64,000 nt of DNA from UBA6168 sp041392505 (lineage in GTDB: Bacteria > Bacteroidota > Bacteroidia > Chitinophagales > Saprospiraceae): NCBI GenBank assembly GCA_041392505.1, contig JAWKLX010000011.1:62001-126000 (forward strand). Reading direction: 5' to 3'. Under the pieces are notes generated by a model, which searched no databases, was not told the origin of the DNA, and saw only the letters and a list, made by a program, of their open reading frames with translations. Shown piece by piece: positions 8,438 through 17,198 of the stretch; within the stretch, counting starts at the first letter, position 1, and each line of letters begins with the position of its first letter. The translations under genes and the position numbers were made by a program.

Positions 8438-9421
8438 TTGAAAATAACTTTGGAGCAGGTCATCAATTTTTTCTTTCTACTGTTCCTTTTTACTCAGACC
8501 TCGTTAGTTTTTTTGAAATTAAAAATCGACTCTATATTGAACCACTACAATTGGACATACTTGGCTGGAGAAGGACGGACTGTTCCCGTTGGCTTGTACC
8601 ACAGCAGTACGAAAGGCCATTTGGTGATCTATGTAGGGAAAAAGATATCGACCATTGATTTCAATGTCCTTGATTCTAAAGAATATACTTTTTTCATCGA
8701 TAACGAGTTTTGTCGGATCAGGTTGGAAAGGCGGGGCGATCAGATGTATTATTTTTTTGAAATAGATAAAAAGGCGGACACACCAATGAACCGGGCAAGA
8801 TGGGCTATGGAACGAAAGTTTCTTGTGCAAATGATTGCAGGTTTGGCTGCGTTTCTGGCATTGGTGCTCGGTTTTGTTTTTTTTATGAATCAACAAAAAC
8901 ACCCTGGCCAAGCCAACGCCGAAAAACTGCTCGCAACCCGGGGCGTGGAAACAGTCGCTAAGGTCACGGTCGCACCGGGTGAAGCGCAACCTGACATTAC
9001 CTACCATTTTGTCGCCAGCAACCAAGGCTTCTCCTCCAAGCCGACCCTACAATCTACCCCGTTGGTTTTATTGAAAAATGGGATGCCGCTGGAATCGGGT
9101 GATGAATTCGTGGTGCTGTACGTGCCCTCCAATCCTTCGGTTAGCCGCATTGATTTCGACCGGCCTTCCAATCGTCAAATTGAAATATACCAAAAACGGG
9201 CTGCTGAAAAACACCTTTCCCTGCACCCGGACGAAGCCTTGCCCGTTGTCAGCTGTATGGTTCAGACTGCTTATGAAATGGAAGGGATCGATGGCCTCGC
9301 CAAGTTTTATTTCCAAAACACCCCGCCTAACGAGAATCCTACCCACAATAAGAACAGCTTTTTTCGTTTAGTGCGTAGTTTGCCTTTCCAAAAAAAAGTA
9401 GAACAAGATTGTTGGCAGTAA
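8438..9421 (+). CDS. Hypothetical membrane protein with two hydrophobic segments
   Basis: The 327-residue product is not recognised. Residues 10-28 are strongly hydrophobic (NFFFLLFLFTQTSLVFL) and residues 128-150 form a second segment (MIAGLAAFLALVLGFVFFM). Between them lies a soluble domain of about 100 residues rich in beta-type sequence, and after the second segment a 170-residue domain with ITYHFVASNQGF and GDEFVVLYVPSNPSVSRID, reminiscent of DUF3592-like membrane-anchored beta domains. The only start giving the full frame is TTG at 8438, right after a hairpin, so the true start may differ; the first in-frame ATG would remove the first hydrophobic segment. Confidence 0.65.
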   Translation: MKITLEQVINFFFLLFLFTQTSLVFLKLKIDSILNHYNWTYLAGEGRTVPVGLYHSSTKGHLVIYVGKKISTIDFNVLDSKEYTFFIDNEFCRIRLERRGDQMYYFFEIDKKADTPMNRARWAMERKFLVQMIAGLAAFLALVLGFVFFMNQQKHPGQANAEKLLATRGVETVAKVTVAPGEAQPDITYHFVASNQGFSSKPTLQSTPLVLLKNGMPLESGDEFVVLYVPSNPSVSRIDFDRPSNRQIEIYQKRAAEKHLSLHPDEALPVVSCMVQTAYEMEGIDGLAKFYFQNTPPNENPTHNKNSFFRLVRSLPFQKKVEQDCWQ

Positions 9422-9483
9422 AAACGGCCAAAAGGAAAGTGAAGAGAGGGAAAATAGGATATGCTAACAGCCTGTCAAAATAA

Positions 9484-9491
9484 TTACCTTT
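9484..9491 (+). promoter_or_regulatory. Possible -7 box (TACCTTTG) for scpB
   Basis: The octamer fits TAnnTTTG exactly and lies about 130 nt before the scpB start. No TTG is seen at the ideal distance upstream, so support is partial. Confidence 0.3.
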
Positions 9492-9616
9492 GCCACCGCT
9501 TAAATAATTGAGCAAACGATTTTAGGAAAAATGCAGGGTAGGGAAGCTATTTTCAATGTTTTTTACCTTTCGTTTTTATCTGATCTCCTTTGTCTTTTTA
9601 CTTATTATTCATCGAT

Positions 9617-10330
9617 TTGGAAAAATTAGCACAACATATTGAGGCATTGATTTTTGCTACCGACAGCCCGGTTTCTTTAGGGGAAATCACGGAATGTTTG
9701 GAGTTGACTTTTGAAACAGCCTTCCCCGGAGATGACGTAGAAAATGCCATCAGCCAAGTGAAGGAGCGTTTTAACAGGGACGATTCTGCCATCGAATTGG
9801 TTGAGATCGGTGGTGGTTACCAGTTTATGACCAAGGGTGCTTACCACGGCGTCATTGCTACTTGGCTCAAACAGACGACCACTACACGGCTTTCCAAGGC
9901 CGCTCTGGAAACACTTTCAATCATTGCTTACAAACAACCCGTTTCCAAAAGTGAGGCCGAGGCTATCCGTGGCGTTAGCTGCGATTATTCTTTGCAAAAA
10001 CTTCTGGAGAAGGAACTTGTTTCCATCGTGGGCCGGAGCGATGGGCCAGGAAGGCCGTTGCTTTACGGCACGAGTTCCAAGTTCATGGACTATTTTGGCC
10101 TAAAGAACCTGAAAGACCTGCCCCAACCTAAAGATTTCCGCGACCCCGACAACGAAATCGGTGAACGGGCGCCTGTGGATGAGGAAGTCACAAGGGACGG
10201 TGGTATGCCCATCAAGCCAAGGGTAAGAGTTCCCGTTTTGTCTGAACAGACTGCCACGGGGATTGCCGGGGCTATTGAAGAAGCGATGGTGTTCGATTTC
10301 GGAGGTGGGGATCACCAAGAAGAAGAATAG
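9617..10330 (+). CDS. scpB: Segregation and condensation protein B
   Basis: ScpB is the winged-helix kleisin partner of SMC-ScpA that compacts and separates chromosomes. The sequence has the family landmarks: LAQHIEALIFATDSPVSLGE at the start, ELVEIGGGYQFMTKG, LSKAALETLSIIAYKQPVSK in the middle and KLLEKELVSIVGRSDGPGRP with LLYGTSSKFMDYFGL. There is no ATG in reach: TTG at 9617 (LEKLAQHIEALI) matches the usual N-terminus, and a TTG at 9590 is the alternative. The last 60 residues are variable and acidic. scpA is not adjacent. The DUF2480 gene follows after 43 nt and may be co-transcribed. Confidence 0.93.
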   Translation: MEKLAQHIEALIFATDSPVSLGEITECLELTFETAFPGDDVENAISQVKERFNRDDSAIELVEIGGGYQFMTKGAYHGVIATWLKQTTTTRLSKAALETLSIIAYKQPVSKSEAEAIRGVSCDYSLQKLLEKELVSIVGRSDGPGRPLLYGTSSKFMDYFGLKNLKDLPQPKDFRDPDNEIGERAPVDEEVTRDGGMPIKPRVRVPVLSEQTATGIAGAIEEAMVFDFGGGDHQEEE

Positions 10331-10373
10331 GTTTTGTGGGCTCGATCAAATTTAACATGTAAAAACAGCAAAT

Positions 10374-10895
10374 ATGGAAGCAGTGGATAAGCCTTTGGTC
10401 AACAGGGTCGCAGCCAGCGGGCTGATTACTTTGAACCTCGAAGATTTCTTTCCCCCGGAAGAATTGGTTACATTTGATTTAAAGGGCTACCTTTTTATGG
10501 AGCTGATCCTGAAAGAAAAGGACTTCAGGGCAGCATTGGCCGAACATGATTGGCAGCAATATGAAGGTAAGAACTTGGCGGTTTTTTGTTCCGCCGATGC
10601 GATCATTCCAGTGTGGGCATATATGTTAGTGGCGGCTTATGCAGCGCCTTACGCCAAAAACATTTTTCAAGGAACAGCCGAAGAGTTTTATAAAATGGCT
10701 TTCCAGCGGGCAATCGATGGAGTGGACGAAAAAAAATACGAAGACCAACGCATTGTCATCAAAGGATGCAGCGACAAACCCGTACCTCCCTCGGCTTATG
10801 TGGAATTGACACGAAAATTGCAACCTTATGCCAAGAGCATCATGTACGGAGAGCCATGCTCAACCGTACCCATTTTCAAAAAGAAAATAACTTAG
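10374..10895 (+). CDS. DUF2480 family protein
   Basis: The 173-residue protein matches the DUF2480 pattern, a family almost confined to Bacteroidota: NRVAASGLITLNLEDFFP near the start, FDLKGYLFMELILKEKDFR, CSADAIIPVWAYMLVA in the middle and VIKGCSDKPVPPSAYVELT near the end. The function is unknown; its constant place beside housekeeping genes suggests a cytosolic role, possibly with sulphur or metal chemistry through the conserved Cys residues, which is only inference. The start is the ATG at 10374. Confidence 0.9.
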   Translation: MEAVDKPLVNRVAASGLITLNLEDFFPPEELVTFDLKGYLFMELILKEKDFRAALAEHDWQQYEGKNLAVFCSADAIIPVWAYMLVAAYAAPYAKNIFQGTAEEFYKMAFQRAIDGVDEKKYEDQRIVIKGCSDKPVPPSAYVELTRKLQPYAKSIMYGEPCSTVPIFKKKIT

Positions 10896-10901
10896 TGAAA
10901 T

Positions 10902-11014
10902 AGAGGCTATTCTGAAATTGGAATTTGCGAAATTCGGATGCATTTAAGTTTTGATAATTAACTGGTTGGCAATTTCATAATTTCCAATTTCTAAATTTCG
11001 AATAAAGTCTATTA
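10902..11014. repeat. Dispersed ~110-bp repeat, copy A
   Basis: This stretch matches 52561-52672 over its whole length with roughly 85-90% identity (shared blocks include TATTCTGAAATTGGAA, CATTTAAGTTTTGATAAT and ATAAAGTCTATT). It contains an internal inverted repeat, GGAAATTGCGAAATT-like on the left against AATTTCATAATTTCC on the right. It has no coding potential and lies between the DUF2480 and lytic transglycosylase genes. It behaves like a small non-autonomous repeat or a conserved regulatory cassette. Confidence 0.85.
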
Positions 11015-11056
11015 AATAAGAGACCGATTTTATTACCCTGTGTACAAACTACACCT

Positions 11057-11968
11057 ATGAAAAATTCTATTAAATATTTCCTATCCTCAATGGCTGCTTT
11101 TATGAGCATTGCCATTTTCGCTTCTTACAAAACGACGCCTATCGCCGATCTCACTGATCCAATAAATGAAGACCGGGCGCTCTACATCCCTTATGTGGAT
11201 GAAACGGATGAATATTGGTTTGCCGGTGAGCGCATCCCTACCGAAAATTTTGATGTGCGGGAGCGGTTAGAACGGGAACTGATCGTTAATACCTATTATC
11301 ACACGTCCACGATTTTGAACCTCAAAAAAATGACCCGGTATTTTCCGATCATCGAGCCTATTTTAAAAGAGCATGGTATTCCCGATGATTTTAAATATTT
11401 GGCAGTGGCTGAAAGTAGTTTGACCAATGCGACTTCACCAGCAGGTGCGAAAGGCTTTTGGCAATTTATGAAAGGTACGGCCGGGGATTATGGCATGGAG
11501 GTGAATTCGGAAGTGGACGAGCGCTACCATCTGGAAAAAGCAACCCATGCCGCTTGTAAATATTTAAAAAACCACCGGGAAAAATTGGGCAGTTGGATTA
11601 ATACAGCTGCTGCCTACAATATGGGGCCAACCGGTTTTCAAAATGAAATGACCCGTCAAAAATTCGATAGTTATTTTGATTTAAATTTAAATGAGGAAAC
11701 AGACCGCTATGTGTTTAGAATCATTGCGATTCGGGAAGTTTTGCAAAATCCAGAGAAGTTTGGCTATGATATTCCAGCGGAAGAAAAATACTCGCCATTA
11801 AATGATTTTTCTATTGTTTCCATTAACGAACCCATTTCTAATTTAGGCGATTTTGCAAAAGAACATGGTACAACCTATCGACTATTAAAAGTTTACAACC
11901 CTTGGTTGATGAGTTATAAATTAACCAATAGCAAAGGGAAAAAGTATGACATAAAAATCCCGAAGTGA
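11057..11968 (+). CDS. Lytic murein transglycosylase (SLT domain)
   Basis: The enzyme cleaves peptidoglycan glycan strands, forming 1,6-anhydro-muramic ends, in the periplasm. The 303-residue protein has an N-terminal membrane anchor or signal (SSMAAFMSIAIFAS). The goose-lysozyme-like SLT domain lies at about 105-240: FKYLAVAESSLTNATSPAGA with the catalytic Glu, then KGFWQFMKGTAGDYG, and AAAYNMGPTGF. The C-terminal 60 residues resemble a degenerate LysM-type region (LGDFAKEHGTTYRLLKVYNP). This is the MltD-like layout with one possible LysM. The start is the ATG at 11057. Confidence 0.93.
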   Translation: MKNSIKYFLSSMAAFMSIAIFASYKTTPIADLTDPINEDRALYIPYVDETDEYWFAGERIPTENFDVRERLERELIVNTYYHTSTILNLKKMTRYFPIIEPILKEHGIPDDFKYLAVAESSLTNATSPAGAKGFWQFMKGTAGDYGMEVNSEVDERYHLEKATHAACKYLKNHREKLGSWINTAAAYNMGPTGFQNEMTRQKFDSYFDLNLNEETDRYVFRIIAIREVLQNPEKFGYDIPAEEKYSPLNDFSIVSINEPISNLGDFAKEHGTTYRLLKVYNPWLMSYKLTNSKGKKYDIKIPK

Positions 11969-12057
11969 TTGGACTTTATCCGGTTTATAGGTACAGCGGT
12001 GTTTGGGTTCATCGGCTGTGCAAAATATTTTAAATAAAGTCTGTTTAAATAAAAAAT

Positions 12058-12095
12058 AAAAAAAGCGGCGAGATTTAATCTCGCCGCTTTTTTAT
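12058..12095. terminator. Hairpin terminator (GCGGCGAGAT stem)
   Basis: AAAAGCGGCGAGAT pairs perfectly with ATCTCGCCGCTTTT across a 3-nt loop, followed by a long T-run. It lies 90 nt after the transglycosylase stop and is a classic intrinsic terminator. Confidence 0.9.
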
Positions 12096-12283
12096 TTTTA
12101 CCGAAACCCTTTTGTTTATTGATGATTAGTGATTAGTGAAACGACATGCCATCAAACTTATAGTTTGAAAAAAATATTGACAAATAGTGTTTTCACTAAT
12201 AGATTTTATTCTGAAATATTTTACGCTACCGATAAACCAAAACACCATTATACCTGTAAACCGATTAAAATTTAATCACCACA

Positions 12284-13123
12284 ATGAAATCATTTCAAAA
12301 TAAAATAGCGGTCGTAACGGGGGCTGCGTCGGGCATTGGCCAGCAGTTGGCCATACAATTGGCGGCGGCAGGTGCGTTTGCCGTCATGGCTGACATAGAT
12401 GAAAAAGGGCTGGCCGATACATTTAATAAAATAAAAAATAGCGGGGGAAATGCTTCGTCGCATATTGTCGACGTATCCAAAAAAGAAGAAGTGCATGCAT
12501 TGGCGGAAGAAGTAATAAAAAAACATGGTCAAGTTGATATAGTGATTAATAATGCGGGCGTTGCCTTGAGCCTTTTAAAAATCGAGGAAATAAATTATGA
12601 AGAAATAGAATGGTTGCTGGGTATTAATTTATGGGGCGTTATTTATGGCACCAAAGCATTTTTGCCTTATTTAAAAAATAGGCCGGAGGCATCGGTGGTG
12701 AATATCTCTTCGGTGTTTGGATTGTCCGGTATTCCGGGGCAGGGGCCTTATTGTATGTCAAAATTTGGGGTACGTGGTTTTACCGAAACCTTACGAGCAG
12801 AATTATTGGCGGAAAAAAATATGCACGTGATGGTCGTTCATCCGGGCGGGATAAAAACCAATATTTCAAGGAACGCTCGCCACCGGGGTATTTCCCAAAA
12901 AGAAAAAGAAGGTTTTGATAACCGGTTTGAACAAAATGCCCGAACGACTTCGGAGGAAGCGGCGAGGCAAATTTTAAATGGGATCAAAAAAAAGAAGCCA
13001 AGGATTCGCATCGGGTACGATGCGCTGTGGATGGATCGGATATATCGGTTTGCGCCGATTTGGGCAGTGGCTTTTTTTGCGAAATTATTGAAGCGCTTTG
13101 ACGAAGGCAAAAAAGTATTTTAA
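12284..13123 (+). CDS. Short-chain dehydrogenase/reductase
   Basis: A classical SDR of 279 residues. The Rossmann nucleotide site reads VVTGAASGIGQQLA near residue 10, NNAGVALS follows near 90, and the catalytic triad is SSVFGLSG with Ser near 140 and YCMSKFGVRGF with Tyr and Lys near 155-159. After HPGGIKTNISRNAR comes a longer basic C-terminus ending RFAPIWAVAFFAKLLKRFD, which could touch the membrane. Substrate and cofactor are not known. The gene overlaps the convergent ROK gene by four bases at the stop codons. Confidence 0.92.
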   Translation: MKSFQNKIAVVTGAASGIGQQLAIQLAAAGAFAVMADIDEKGLADTFNKIKNSGGNASSHIVDVSKKEEVHALAEEVIKKHGQVDIVINNAGVALSLLKIEEINYEEIEWLLGINLWGVIYGTKAFLPYLKNRPEASVVNISSVFGLSGIPGQGPYCMSKFGVRGFTETLRAELLAEKNMHVMVVHPGGIKTNISRNARHRGISQKEKEGFDNRFEQNARTTSEEAARQILNGIKKKKPRIRIGYDALWMDRIYRFAPIWAVAFFAKLLKRFDEGKKVF

Positions 13124-14031
13124 TCGACGCATAACAATGCCGCACCAAATACCCCGGCGCTGTCACCTAATTTTGGCCTCAAAAAAAGCGTCTCCAATTT
13201 ATCATTAAAAACATGTTGGCGCACCGATTCAAATCCGTCGGAATACAATAAATCAATATTACCAACACCGCCCCCAATTACGATCACGTCGGGGTCAATG
13301 ACGTTGACCACATTGGCCGCTGACCGTCCGAAGTAATAAATCAAGCGCTCCATGGTTTCGGTTGCCCGGTTGTCCATGCCGTCATAAAATCGTTCGACTA
13401 TTTCCGGTAATTTCAGATCAGTGCTTAAAAGTTCATTATAGTATTTGGTCAGGGCGGTGCCCGAAATAACTTTTTCTACACAGCCTATTTTTCCACAGTA
13501 ACATTCTCCAACACTTTCATCGCAGAAATTATGGCCCCATTCGCCACCGATGCCGTGCCTGCCGCTCAATATTTTTCCATCGATGACCACGCCTGATCCC
13601 ACACCCGTGCCCATGATAATTCCCCAGACGACTTTAGCCTCGGGCATGACGTCTTTCACAATGCCCAATTTCGTTTCGGCCAGTGCAAAACAATTGGCAT
13701 CGTTGGCCATTTCGACCGGGAGGCCGAGCAAATTTTCGAGGTCGCTTTTGAACGGCTTTCCATTGAGGCAAACGGTATTGGAATTTTTTAAAAGTTGGGT
13801 GGTTGGGTCGAGTGTGCCCGGTGTGCCGATGCCGATCTTTTCTGGTTTTACCCCTATTTCGGCGACCAGCGTTTCCACCAATTTATAAATCTGCCGGATG
13901 ATGTGCACATAACCTTTATCGGCCTCCGTTGGCAGGCGCATGCGTTTGAGCACGTTCATGCTTTCAATGTCTTCGATGACGACGCCTTCTATTTTGGTGC
14001 CGCCGAGGTCGATGCCCCAGAGTAGTTCCAT
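13120..14031 (-). CDS. ROK family sugar kinase (glucokinase-like)
   Basis: The protein begins ELLWGIDLGGTKIEGVVIE, the ROK ATP-binding phosphate loop, has MANDANCFALAE and IIMGTGVGSGVVIDGK in the middle, and the zinc site as HNFCDESVGECYCGKIGC near residues 175-193, typical of bacterial ROK glucokinases and N-acetylhexosamine kinases. It ends with VIVIGGGVGN and GAALL. No helix-turn-helix precedes the kinase, so it is an enzyme and not a repressor. The ATG at 14031 gives MELLWG directly; a TTG 36 nt earlier is less likely. It would phosphorylate a hexose in the cytosol; the sugar is unknown. Confidence 0.92.
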   Translation of the reverse strand: MELLWGIDLGGTKIEGVVIEDIESMNVLKRMRLPTEADKGYVHIIRQIYKLVETLVAEIGVKPEKIGIGTPGTLDPTTQLLKNSNTVCLNGKPFKSDLENLLGLPVEMANDANCFALAETKLGIVKDVMPEAKVVWGIIMGTGVGSGVVIDGKILSGRHGIGGEWGHNFCDESVGECYCGKIGCVEKVISGTALTKYYNELLSTDLKLPEIVERFYDGMDNRATETMERLIYYFGRSAANVVNVIDPDVIVIGGGVGNIDLLYSDGFESVRQHVFNDKLETLFLRPKLGDSAGVFGAALLCVD

Positions 14032-14097
14032 GTTGCTGATTGTTTTGTTGATAGGGCGAAGGTACAAAAAGGGGAGGGTTTGTTTTTGCGGTGAAAT

Positions 14098-14130
14098 TTG
14101 GAAAACGTCAGACTTATATTCTTAACTTTG
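14098..14130 (+). promoter_or_regulatory. Promoter candidate, TTG-22-TAACTTTG
   Basis: TAACTTTG (14123-14130) matches TAnnTTTG, with TTG at 14098-14100, 22 nt upstream, one more than the usual range. It would start transcription near 14137 into the broken gene at 14225 and possibly the T9SS propeller gene at 14535. Confidence 0.45.
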
Positions 14131-14224
14131 CCAACAAACAGCTCGCATGTAAGGCATAAATGATAAATGTGAGATGTAGTGTCTTTTTTAAAGGGATTTA
14201 TCATCTTTTGCTAAGACAAAATTT

Positions 14225-14605
14225 ATGAAATTTTTTATAAAAAATGTACCCTTAGCGTTCACATTTATCCTTCTTTCTTTTTCCGTTTTTCCAGAGGATT
14301 TCATCCTTTTTGTGGAAGATGCTTAAAACGATCAATCTCCCAATTATCAAGATGACCTGAAAGTTGTCCGGTACGCTACTGATGAAGCCAACGACAGCCT
14401 ATGGTTCAAAATCCAATATTTTGAAGCTACTCCCACTGGCGGCCTCGGATTGGTTTTCGGTACTGATACCAATCTTGTCGCTGATGATGGTATAGTCTGG
14501 GATGGTGGCAATCAACAAAATCAACTTTCTTTTTATGAAAAGACCAATACTCGTCACCCTGTTTTTCATTCTTATTGTGGTTGCCAACCTTGTTGCTCAG
14601 GTTGA
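14225..14605 (+). pseudogene. Fossil of a secreted protein gene, in-frame stop
   Basis: ATG 14225 opens with a good signal peptide (KNVPLAFTFILLSFSVF), then hits TAA at 14324. The same frame continues open for 92 codons with clear protein character: QDDLKVVRYATDEANDSLWF and GGLGLVFGTDTNLVADDG, the type of beta-sandwich seen in secreted Bacteroidota proteins. It runs 71 nt into the next gene in another frame before stopping at 14603. I see it as the 5' remnant of a secreted protein whose rest was lost, perhaps when the next gene arrived. The family is not known. Confidence 0.6.
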
Positions 14606-17087
14606 CTACCTCAAAACCTACGGCCTCCCCAACCGCAACGAAAACCTCGTCGCCATCCACCCCGCCGCAGAACCGGGACAGTTCTGGGCAGCAGGACTCA
14701 CCGGCTCCGTCGGGCAGGACGACTTCCTCCTCCTCAAGCTCGACTCCGCCGGGCAGGTGCTTTGGGCCGACACCCTCGGCTCGCCCTTGCACAACGAAAA
14801 CATCTTCGCCTTCGACCGGGACCCCGTCACCGGGGCCATGTGGATTGCGGGTAACCGCACCCTTTTTGGCGACCGCCTCCAGGAACCTGTCCTCCTCCGC
14901 TTGGACAGTAGCGGCACTGTCACCACCGAAATTTTCGAAGCAGACAGCTACAATTCCAGCTACGGCATGTACTCCGTCAAAGCCCTGGCCGACGGTGGCG
15001 CCATGGCCTACCAGACCGACCCCGGCACCAAGACGCCTATCCTCCGGCGTTACGATGCGGCAGGCACACTGCTTTGGTCTGAACAATTTATTGATGCCAA
15101 TAACAACCGGCCTTACCAGTCCTTTGCAGAACTGCCCGATGGCCGGTTTTTTACCATCCGCCCGTATGGCAGTTTCTCCGGCAACAGCTACCGGGCGGAA
15201 GTGAGCCTGCGCTCCGCAACCAACAGCATCATCTGGAAAACCGACGTGCAAAGCCCCACCGGCGCCAACACAACCCGTGCAGGCAGCATCCTCTACGACC
15301 CCACCGACACCACCCTCATCGTGTTTCATTGGGAAAACCAGAACAAGCGGTTTTTGACAAAAATCGGCACGGACATGCAGGTGCGCTGGCAGGTGCAGAC
15401 CGAGTCGTTGCAGTCCTCTCTTTACCAGCACCCGTATCTTTTTACAGGCCCCGACAATGCCATCGGGGTGTTATACGAACAGGGTATCGAACTGCGCAAC
15501 CCTGAAACCGGGGCGCTCGTCCAGTCCAGTGACCTCTCCGGCGGCAGTCAGGATTGGGGTAAATCGTTGCGGGGCGCTGCATTTTCTCCCTTCGGAAATA
15601 TAGCGACGGTGGGAAAAACGACGGCCACCGCCAGTTCGGACGGCTACTACGGCCTGCTCCACGGTACAGATTTCACCGTACTGGAAGAAGCCCCGATTGG
15701 CACGGATGGCCTGCGAGATGACGACGTCAATCCACTGGTCACTGCCACGGACGACCACATTTTCCTGTTGAGCTATGCTGATTTTGGGCTGGCAAAAAGC
15801 TGGGATATCGTACTCCGCAAAATTGAGGAAGCGACCGGCGAAGAGGTTTGGATCAACAACTATGGCTCATCAGGAAACGATAGAAACCAGGATATACTGG
15901 TATTGTCCGACGGAAACCTGCTGCTCATGGCCAGACAGGAAAATGCCGCCGACACCTCACGAATGCTTTTTTTAAAAATAAACCCCGCCAACGGTGACGT
16001 CATCTGGGAAAGCATCCAGCCAAACTGGGGTGCGCAATACACCATCCGTGGGGCGGCTACGCCCGATGGTGGTGCTGTCGTCGTTTTTCAGGGGAGCATC
16101 CCGTATCCCTCTGCACCGGGCGGTTTCGCTTCCTGGCAATTGCAGGGGCTGCGCCTCTCGCCAACGGGCGAGGTAGTCTGGCGGGAATGGTTCGAGCCAA
16201 CCTGGTCGCCCGTCCTGACCCCGGGAAATTCGTACATTGAAGATGTGGTGGCACTGCAGGACGGCTCCATGCTCGCCATGGGCCTGGAGGAAGAAAGCTC
16301 CGGCCTCGTGTTGCGCATAGACGCCGAAAACGGTAGCATCATGTTCGCAACTACCCTCGATTCCGTGGCCAGCAGCAACGACCGCCGGGTCATCAGTGCC
16401 GTCGAAGCCCCGAACGGCGACCTGCTGGTGATGAGCCGGAATTACAACTATACCGACTCGCTGTGGCTCTACCGGCTTTCGCCCGATGGCGCCATCCTTT
16501 TGCGCAAAAGCCTCAAATATGGCGAATTTCATCACGGTTCGTCGTTTCACCGTGCGCCGGACGGAGGGCTGCTGCTCGTACTTTCTTTCAGAAATGGCAG
16601 TTTCTTTTCAGCACCCAGCGGCCTGCGTGTCTTGCGCATGACCGACGACTTCGACGTGCTTTCCGAAACCATCCTGTACGATGACGAACTGCGCCCCAAC
16701 GATGCACTGGTGATGTCGGATGGCTCCCTGGCCCTGACCGGCTTCATCCGCCCCACCAACAGCGATGATATGTTTTTGATGAAAACGCTGCCGGTGCCGC
16801 TGGTGGCTACCAACGAACTTTGGGCAAAAAGCAGCCTGCAAGTCTTCCCCAACCCGGTCACCACCGGGCAGGAACTCAATATTTCCCTCGAAAATGACTA
16901 CCGGGGCAGGGTGAAAATCGACTTCCTCGGATTGGACGGGCGGATGCTGCAATCCTTTTTTGAAGAAAAAGCAGAGCAGCAACTGCATGTGAGCAAGGAG
17001 CTGCCTTCGTCGTTTGCCGGCAATTTGTTCATCGTGCGGGTGTCGGACGGGGAAGGCTCGGCGGCGAGGGTGGTGGTGCGGTTCTGA
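14535..17087 (+). CDS. Secreted beta-propeller-like protein with T9SS type A sorting domain
   Basis: The 850-residue protein has a signal peptide (RPILVTLFFILIVVANLVAQ) and then repeated strand units with DDFLLLKLDSAGQVLWADTL, DDTLIV-like and GEEVWINNYGSSGNDRNQDI motifs, a PQQ/Kelch-like multi-blade fold covering about residues 25-760. The end reads SLQVFPNPVTTGQELNISL, then SFAGNLFIVRVSDGEG, the C-terminal type A sorting signal for T9SS export and attachment. Its job is unknown; probably an exported surface protein. It is clearly GC-richer than its neighbours, as is the next gene. The ATG at 14535 is chosen because it opens the signal peptide. Confidence 0.88.
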   Translation: MKRPILVTLFFILIVVANLVAQVDYLKTYGLPNRNENLVAIHPAAEPGQFWAAGLTGSVGQDDFLLLKLDSAGQVLWADTLGSPLHNENIFAFDRDPVTGAMWIAGNRTLFGDRLQEPVLLRLDSSGTVTTEIFEADSYNSSYGMYSVKALADGGAMAYQTDPGTKTPILRRYDAAGTLLWSEQFIDANNNRPYQSFAELPDGRFFTIRPYGSFSGNSYRAEVSLRSATNSIIWKTDVQSPTGANTTRAGSILYDPTDTTLIVFHWENQNKRFLTKIGTDMQVRWQVQTESLQSSLYQHPYLFTGPDNAIGVLYEQGIELRNPETGALVQSSDLSGGSQDWGKSLRGAAFSPFGNIATVGKTTATASSDGYYGLLHGTDFTVLEEAPIGTDGLRDDDVNPLVTATDDHIFLLSYADFGLAKSWDIVLRKIEEATGEEVWINNYGSSGNDRNQDILVLSDGNLLLMARQENAADTSRMLFLKINPANGDVIWESIQPNWGAQYTIRGAATPDGGAVVVFQGSIPYPSAPGGFASWQLQGLRLSPTGEVVWREWFEPTWSPVLTPGNSYIEDVVALQDGSMLAMGLEEESSGLVLRIDAENGSIMFATTLDSVASSNDRRVISAVEAPNGDLLVMSRNYNYTDSLWLYRLSPDGAILLRKSLKYGEFHHGSSFHRAPDGGLLLVLSFRNGSFFSAPSGLRVLRMTDDFDVLSETILYDDELRPNDALVMSDGSLALTGFIRPTNSDDMFLMKTLPVPLVATNELWAKSSLQVFPNPVTTGQELNISLENDYRGRVKIDFLGLDGRMLQSFFEEKAEQQLHVSKELPSSFAGNLFIVRVSDGEGSAARVVVRF

Positions 17088-17198
17088 ATGAATGGTTTTA
17101 AACATGATTACATTTATACGTACTTCTGCATTTCCAACAAAATGGCGTCCGCAAAGGCACCTGGTATTCGTTGGCATTCGACTAAACAATCCTTTTAA

